Made by a program: the position numbers and the translations under genes | Notes under the pieces: model-generated | What the model was told of the DNA's origin: nothing | The model's input: the letters and a program-made list of their open reading frames with translations, nothing else | Databases searched by the model: none | Assembly (NCBI RefSeq): GCF_963576675.1 | Contig: NC_088916.1 | Span: forward strand, 9,625,001-9,689,000 | From: Euphorbia lathyris | Lineage: Eukaryota > Streptophyta > Magnoliopsida > Malpighiales > Euphorbiaceae | Reading direction: 5' to 3' | Length of the DNA stretch: 64,000 bases | Shown here: piece after piece, positions 59,339-64,000 of the stretch | How the letters are laid out: each line of letters opens with the position of its first letter | Numbering within the stretch: the stretch's first letter is position 1

Positions 59339-62300
59339 TCAATGTAATCTATTCCAAGCTCCTCTCCTGTCAGCATAAATATTGTTCAAGTGTTGAACAC
59401 TCGGATCACGATACCTATGCCAATGGACGGGAATGGGTGGGACTGGAAAATCAGGTCGCAAATAAAGACGTATGTAGTGTTGATAACTCCCCAAATGACA
59501 AATGGCAATCTCTCGCTCTGGTGGTCTTCCATCGTCTGAACGCATCGGCAATATAGTACAACATCATAATCGTGGCTCAATAAAAAGGAATATCGATGCA
59601 TTCAAAACAGATGCACCAGCATATAAGTCATAGACTCGCCATCCAGTGGGACTCACCACACCCCGCTCCTGCCCATCTGATACACGTCAGTGCGGCATCT
59701 ACTCGGTTCTAGAACACTGCCTCATACAGATCACGATGGGCCCGCACCTCATTTTCTATAAGTGTTCTTACCAGCTTCCACTCCTCTTGATTATTTGTGA
59801 TGACATTTGCTAAAACACGAAATCCACAGTTACCATCTGATACAACATCTAGATATCCAGTAATAAATTGTACGGTGAGTCCCTGGACACAATGTAAATG
59901 ATAGTATCCGCTGATATCCGCATTAAATCCGGCTGCAGATATGAATGAATTTCGTCAGTGATAATATATTTACTTTAACATTAACTTATTTATTACGAAA
60001 ATAATAAATACCCGGCATCTCATTGTTATGTACAGAGGACGATGAGCTTCGGCCTCGACTACGACTACTCCTCGAAATAGAAGATTGAGCACGACCACGT
60101 CCACTCTGACTATACTCCCATGCACTCAGATTGCGCTTCATAGATGAACTCCCCTTTGGTCTACCCTTAACTGTATCTTTAACCTCAGGTTCTATGTAAC
60201 TGCCTTGATCTGAGTTAATTTAATCATGGATGTAGACAGATATGCTACGCACCATTACATGATCTAACTTGTCGACTTTTTCCACAAGAGAGTGAAAAAA
60301 CCGGTGATCGTCGGACCCATCACCATACAGGGGAGCAGTAGCTGGTATGTCACTCAAACCATAAAAAACAAGAGTTCTCCAAAAAGGGTGGATGCGGTCC
60401 ACACTAATCGACATATTCAAATCCATATGTTTTTTTATTTCACACACACATGGAATGCCATGAGTCATGGACAACACACACCTGCAATCGATAAATACAT
60501 CCACACTAAATCTGAGCATACGCACCCGCTCATCATACAGTAGACTCAAACAGTGATGTGAAACATGTAAGTTAAAGTAACTGAAAGGAAATCCGCAGTG
60601 AGACACCGCATATCTTCATCTCGAGTCCTTAAGTGAGTATCTAGTTATATACAATAAAACATTAAAAAACTAATTTATTACAATTAAAACGATTAAATTT
60701 AATAACATAAAAAATGTCTTACTTGATAGCATCAATCTGAGCCTCAATGTCTTTGTGCATCTTCGCCCATACTGTATCGAGTACTCCGGTAGATGAATTC
60801 AACCACTGTTTCAACTGTGCATGTGCACTCTCTACTCTACATGTTGTTGTGTTTCCTAAGTGCAAAACATTGTTCGTCCACGTTCGGCAGAACTTCTCCT
60901 TATATACTAGCCATGTGGTCTCCATATACTGTATCACACGAGGCCATTTTGCAGTAGTAGTCTTCATTATTCTCACAGCCTCCTCATATTCAGCTACTGT
61001 CGACGCTTCAATTATTTTTTTCCATTTACTATTCTTAAAAATTTCTCCAAATTCCTTCAATCCAATCAATTTGCCTACTCTATCCTCCACATCTTTATTG
61101 ATATGCCATGTACACAACAAATGATGAGTTTCTGGAAAAACCACACTAACCGGTCTCATCAATCCTAACTCCCGATCAGTAGCAATGGCTGACTGATGCA
61201 CATCACCTCTGAGCAAAAGCCTCAATTTTCCTAAAACCCACATATAACTACCCCCAGTCACATCAGTCATAATTGCATAGGCAATCAAGAAGTTCTTATT
61301 AGAAGGCGTCATTTCAATGATCTCAAAAAATAGCATTTTATACTTGTTTGTTTTATATGTTGAATGCCAATAAACAAGTAGTAGGATCGGAACAAGGTGA
61401 TCGAAGTAGGATGTGCCATAAAAAGGTGAGTCACAATATTGCTATCCGGATCCGCTTGCGTCCAATGTATGTAATCCATATCTAGAGCTAGCCAATAAAA
61501 CTGACTGATTACATCCCGACCCTCAAAACTCTCAGTCTTTATTTTTTTCCCTGTAATTATACACGTGTCTTTGGGTTGGGTTATCTTCAGAGTGTTTTTC
61601 TTTAATTATTGCAAATATAGCATAAGGCTTTGCTTGAGCTGCACTCATTTCACGCATAATTTTTTTTGAATCGGGACTTAGTCCACTCATTTGTCGATAT
61701 CCCTGAGAGTACCAATCCATAATTGTGCTTTCCTCTCTCTCCAGCAACACCATTTACCATCCAACCCCCTAATTCTCCGATTTCTAGAACCTTCACCTGG
61801 AATTTGCAACCACAATATTTGGTTTTCGTATTTCTCCGTATTACTTCCTCCATATCCCTATTCCTTTGGGTAGTCTTTATACCACCAACACATTTAACCA
61901 ATATCCATTTCAATTTTGCCTCGGTCTTGTGAGAAGGTATAGTTAACTCGAAGCCAAGACTAATCGCCTTCTGTTTTGCCCATTTAACAACTTCCTGGTA
62001 TGTTTCAAATATTTGCAGAGGATAAAATTCCCCACTGTAATCGACACCGTCACCTCCAAAGTCTTCTAATGGAACCTGCAAATGTTAACTAACGAACATT
62101 AGATTCCATTGCAATCAAATTCGCCAATATTTCGGGTCTCTGATCCAAAATTCTATTTTCTGGGTACAGGGCGTGTGCACATTGCGCCCCATCACTAGGT
62201 GGGGCGTGTGAACATTGCGCCCCCACCTCAAGGTGGGGCGCAATGTTCATACGCTCCATCCTGAGGTGGGGCATAATGTTCACACGCCCGGACCCCAACA

Positions 62301-62413
62301 GCCATGATCAGAAATTTTTAAATGTATTCAGAAAATTTTAAATGGAAAAATACCTCGAGTTCAACGGATTGGTCTTTCTCATCTCTTCCCGGGGATGACG
62401 GATTTCTCGCCAT
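59339..62413 (-). pseudogene. Mutator-like transposase with FAR1, MULE, SWIM and OTU-like parts
   Basis: Exon 1 (62354-62413) encodes 20 residues starting MARNPSSPGRDEK. It splices in phase to an exon starting at 62075 with a FAR1-like zinc region (VKWAKQKAISLGFELTIPS, ILVKCVGG, CGCKFQVKV, GKHNYGLV). A shift near 61.72 kb leads to the linker KPYAIFAIIKEKH. The transposase core (about 61365-60719) has STYKTNKY, IATDRELGLM and HLLCTWHINKDV. The first catalytic Asp (normally before STYKTN) is replaced by His after small insertions. A SWIM finger follows (DCRCVLSMTHGIPCVCE), then a basic Ser/Arg tail with GRPKGSSSMKR. After an intron (59933-60011) comes an OTU-protease-like part: LDVVSDGNCGFRVLA with the Asp and Cys of that family, and QHYIRLYLRPDFPVPP with the likely His. 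A TAG at 59709, a TGA at 59628 and a frameshift break it. Confidence 0.8.
62169..62289. repeat. GC-rich nested palindrome in intron 1 of the Mutator-like gene
   Basis: Arms of about 58 bases (about 62169-62227 and 62232-62289) are mostly complementary. Each consists of repeated GGGCGTGTG.ACATTGCGCCCC units, so the whole is a palindrome of palindromes. It lies between exon 1 and exon 2 (intron 62076-62353). The open frame reading through it on the minus strand is an artefact of the repeat. Confidence 0.85.
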
Positions 62414-62434
62414 CATTGTTCGAAACAAAGGCTG

Positions 62435-62620
62435 TCTGGACCGCCTAGGCCCCGTCTAGGCGCTCAAAATCGAGAATCTATTCCGATTTTCTAAAATTAG
62501 TCCCTCTAGACGTTTTATTGACTCCTAGGTGATTTTCAGCCGATTGGGCTCCGTCTAGGCAGCCTCGACACCGCCTAGACCGCATAGGTACTACCTAAAC
62601 GATAATGAACAAAAGCATTT
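62435..62620. repeat. CCGCCTAG/GTCTAGGC-rich repeat remnant
   Basis: GGACCGCCTAGGCCCCGTCTAG on the left and CGACACCGCCTAGACCGCAT on the right bracket GGCTCCGTCTAGGCAGCC. The words repeat in direct and inverted order, as in some hAT MITEs. Ends are not resolved. Confidence 0.45.
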
Positions 62621-64000
62621 TTAATTGTGAATTTGTTTTTTTGTTTTATTATAATTCACTTTTAAGCTGTTTCAATGATATTGCCGTTGAAATATTGATG
62701 TTTGCACAATTTTAAAGATACTAGCTTTGTGCCCGTGCAATGCACGAGATTTTTTCCCATTTTGACTAATACGTTTATTTATTAAAAAAAATCTATAAAA
62801 GCTTCAATGGAAAAATAAAATTAGATAAGTAAGGCTTACTTTGTCAAAAACAAAGTAAGCATAGCCTAACCCATTCGATATTTATATTGATGTAATTAAA
62901 TATAATAAATGATTCATTTTATAATATTTAAACTTTGACAAAATTATTTTTAATTATAATTATATGTTATAACATGTAAAATAATCAACATTGGCTATTA
63001 AATAGTATCATATCGAATTAAACAATCAAGAGATATTGACTCAATTTAAATTTGAAAGATAATTTAATGTATTATTGAGTCAAATGAAATTAATTTTTAT
63101 ATTTATTTCATTGAAATCATTTTTTTAAATAATCTACTTTTACATGACAAAATGTCACTTGTGCATCACATGTCAATAAATAAAAATAAAAATATGCACT
63201 TTTACCATCAAATAGTAATTTCAAACAATTAAATTAAGTGAATAAAAGATATAAATTTTTTTGTTGTCATGTTATTATCATGTTATAAGTAAAATTAATA
63301 TTTTTCAACATGGTTTCCATGTTTCTATTACAATGCCTTATTTTTCTATCAGAATTGGTCGGAATGAATTTATTGAAACATAAAGAAAAATGGAATAATT
63401 CTATTATAAAGGAAAAACCTTGAATGAACTTTTTTAAAACCAAACTTCAGTAACCATAAAATTTAACCATGTACTTAACCATAAAAAAAAGTATTATCAT
63501 GATGCCATTTAGTACTAACAAATTGAATTGATAGCTCTAGAATTACAAATGCACTACAATTTGCAAAATAGAAGTATAAGTATCAGCAAGAAGTATAATT
63601 GCATTAACGGGCAAAGAAATCGCAAAGATTGGAAAGCTAATAACAGTTGAATTTGAGAAGATTAAGGAAATTACCTTGTGTATTAGCAAGAAGTACATGT
63701 ACACCCATATTGCATGTAAATGAGTTGAGTAATATTTCTAGAATTTGCTGTGTGAGTGCGAGAAACTGAAATTAGGAACGTGAATAGAAAATTGAATCTA
63801 AAGAAAAAATCAAATATGATCGAAGCAAATAATTCATATTTAAAGCACGAAACCTAAACATACATGAGAGAATTAGAAATAAGTCTACAAAATATCCCAC
63901 TAACTGTTGAAGATCCACCGTCTATGGCTGTGAGCCAATAGTCTGAAGCCGTTGGATTAATAGTGAAAGAGAGAATAGATTTTTAAATCATAGAAAGTGT
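62621..64000. other. AT-rich right edge, no gene recognised
   Basis: GTGCCCGTGCAATGCACGAG at about 62731-62750 is a short palindromic motif seen at the ends of some plant MITEs. Beyond it the sequence is AT-rich with no convincing open frame, RNA gene or paired repeat. Confidence 0.35.

Noticed and set aside
62089..62298. 69-codon minus-strand frame with repeated APHLEVGAQC-like units
   Set aside because: Produced by the GC-rich palindrome in intron 1; flanking splice sites place it in the intron.
1..64000. CRISPR arrays, bacterial operons, plastid or mitochondrial genome origin
   Set aside because: Spliced nuclear genes, LTR/LINE/MITE content and absence of organellar genes or regularly spaced repeats.

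Overview
The window is nuclear DNA from a flowering plant, most likely a eudicot. It is AT-rich, its genes are split by GT-AG introns, and most of the sequence is transposons, often nested inside one another. I cannot name the species. I recognise five plant gene loci: (i) the 3' part of a DUF506 (PDDEXK-like) gene at 240-2365 (+); (ii) a 13-exon alpha/beta hydrolase of the ABHD11/YbfF type at 7111-19238 (-), assembled exon by exon with every splice phase agreeing (382 aa); (iii) an intronless-CDS E-class PPR protein at 21771-23960 (+), probably organellar, head-to-head with the hydrolase; (iv) a lone DUF506-like exon at 26688-26887 (+), probably a gene relic; (v) a five-exon plastid-type NTF2/SnoaL-fold protein at 28091-31801 (-, 242 aa), convergent with the PPR gene. 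From memory, this PPR/NTF2 neighbourhood matches the Arabidopsis pair At1g71490/At1g71480.

From 0 to 33 kb the genes are swollen by small elements: a 0.5-kb foldback in the DUF506 intron; a Harbinger-like MITE split by an RTE LINE; several families of Mutator-type MITEs with 9-bp target duplications; a Stowaway nested in a larger MITE; three Au-like SINE copies; a hAT MITE; and a near-perfect 281-bp hairpin in the NTF2 intron.

From 33.5 to 47.4 kb lies a three-layer nest. A short TRIM-type LTR element (minus strand, with a Met-tRNA primer site) was hit by a now-solo 1.86-kb LTR, and its other LTR was hit by an 11.5-kb Ty1/copia element with Sirevirus features: 1.4-kb LTRs, gag-pol, an extra long 3' ORF, and repeated GGGGGAG tracts before the 3' LTR. 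The two LTRs differ at only about 1 % of sites, nearly all transitions, yet the coding region carries six in-frame stops and one frameshifting deletion.

From 47.4 to 64 kb I see no host gene. There are MITEs (one hAT MITE inserted cleanly in another, three more copies of one Mutator MITE family), a T-rich simple region, a 1.9-kb hAT-like element with tandem repeats and a LINE/RNase H fragment, and at 59.3-62.4 kb a decayed Mutator-like transposase gene with FAR1, MULE, SWIM and OTU-protease-like parts. Related GC-rich nested palindromes lie just beyond its 3' end and inside its first intron. That locus is the most unusual one in the window. No tRNA, rRNA or CRISPR features were seen.
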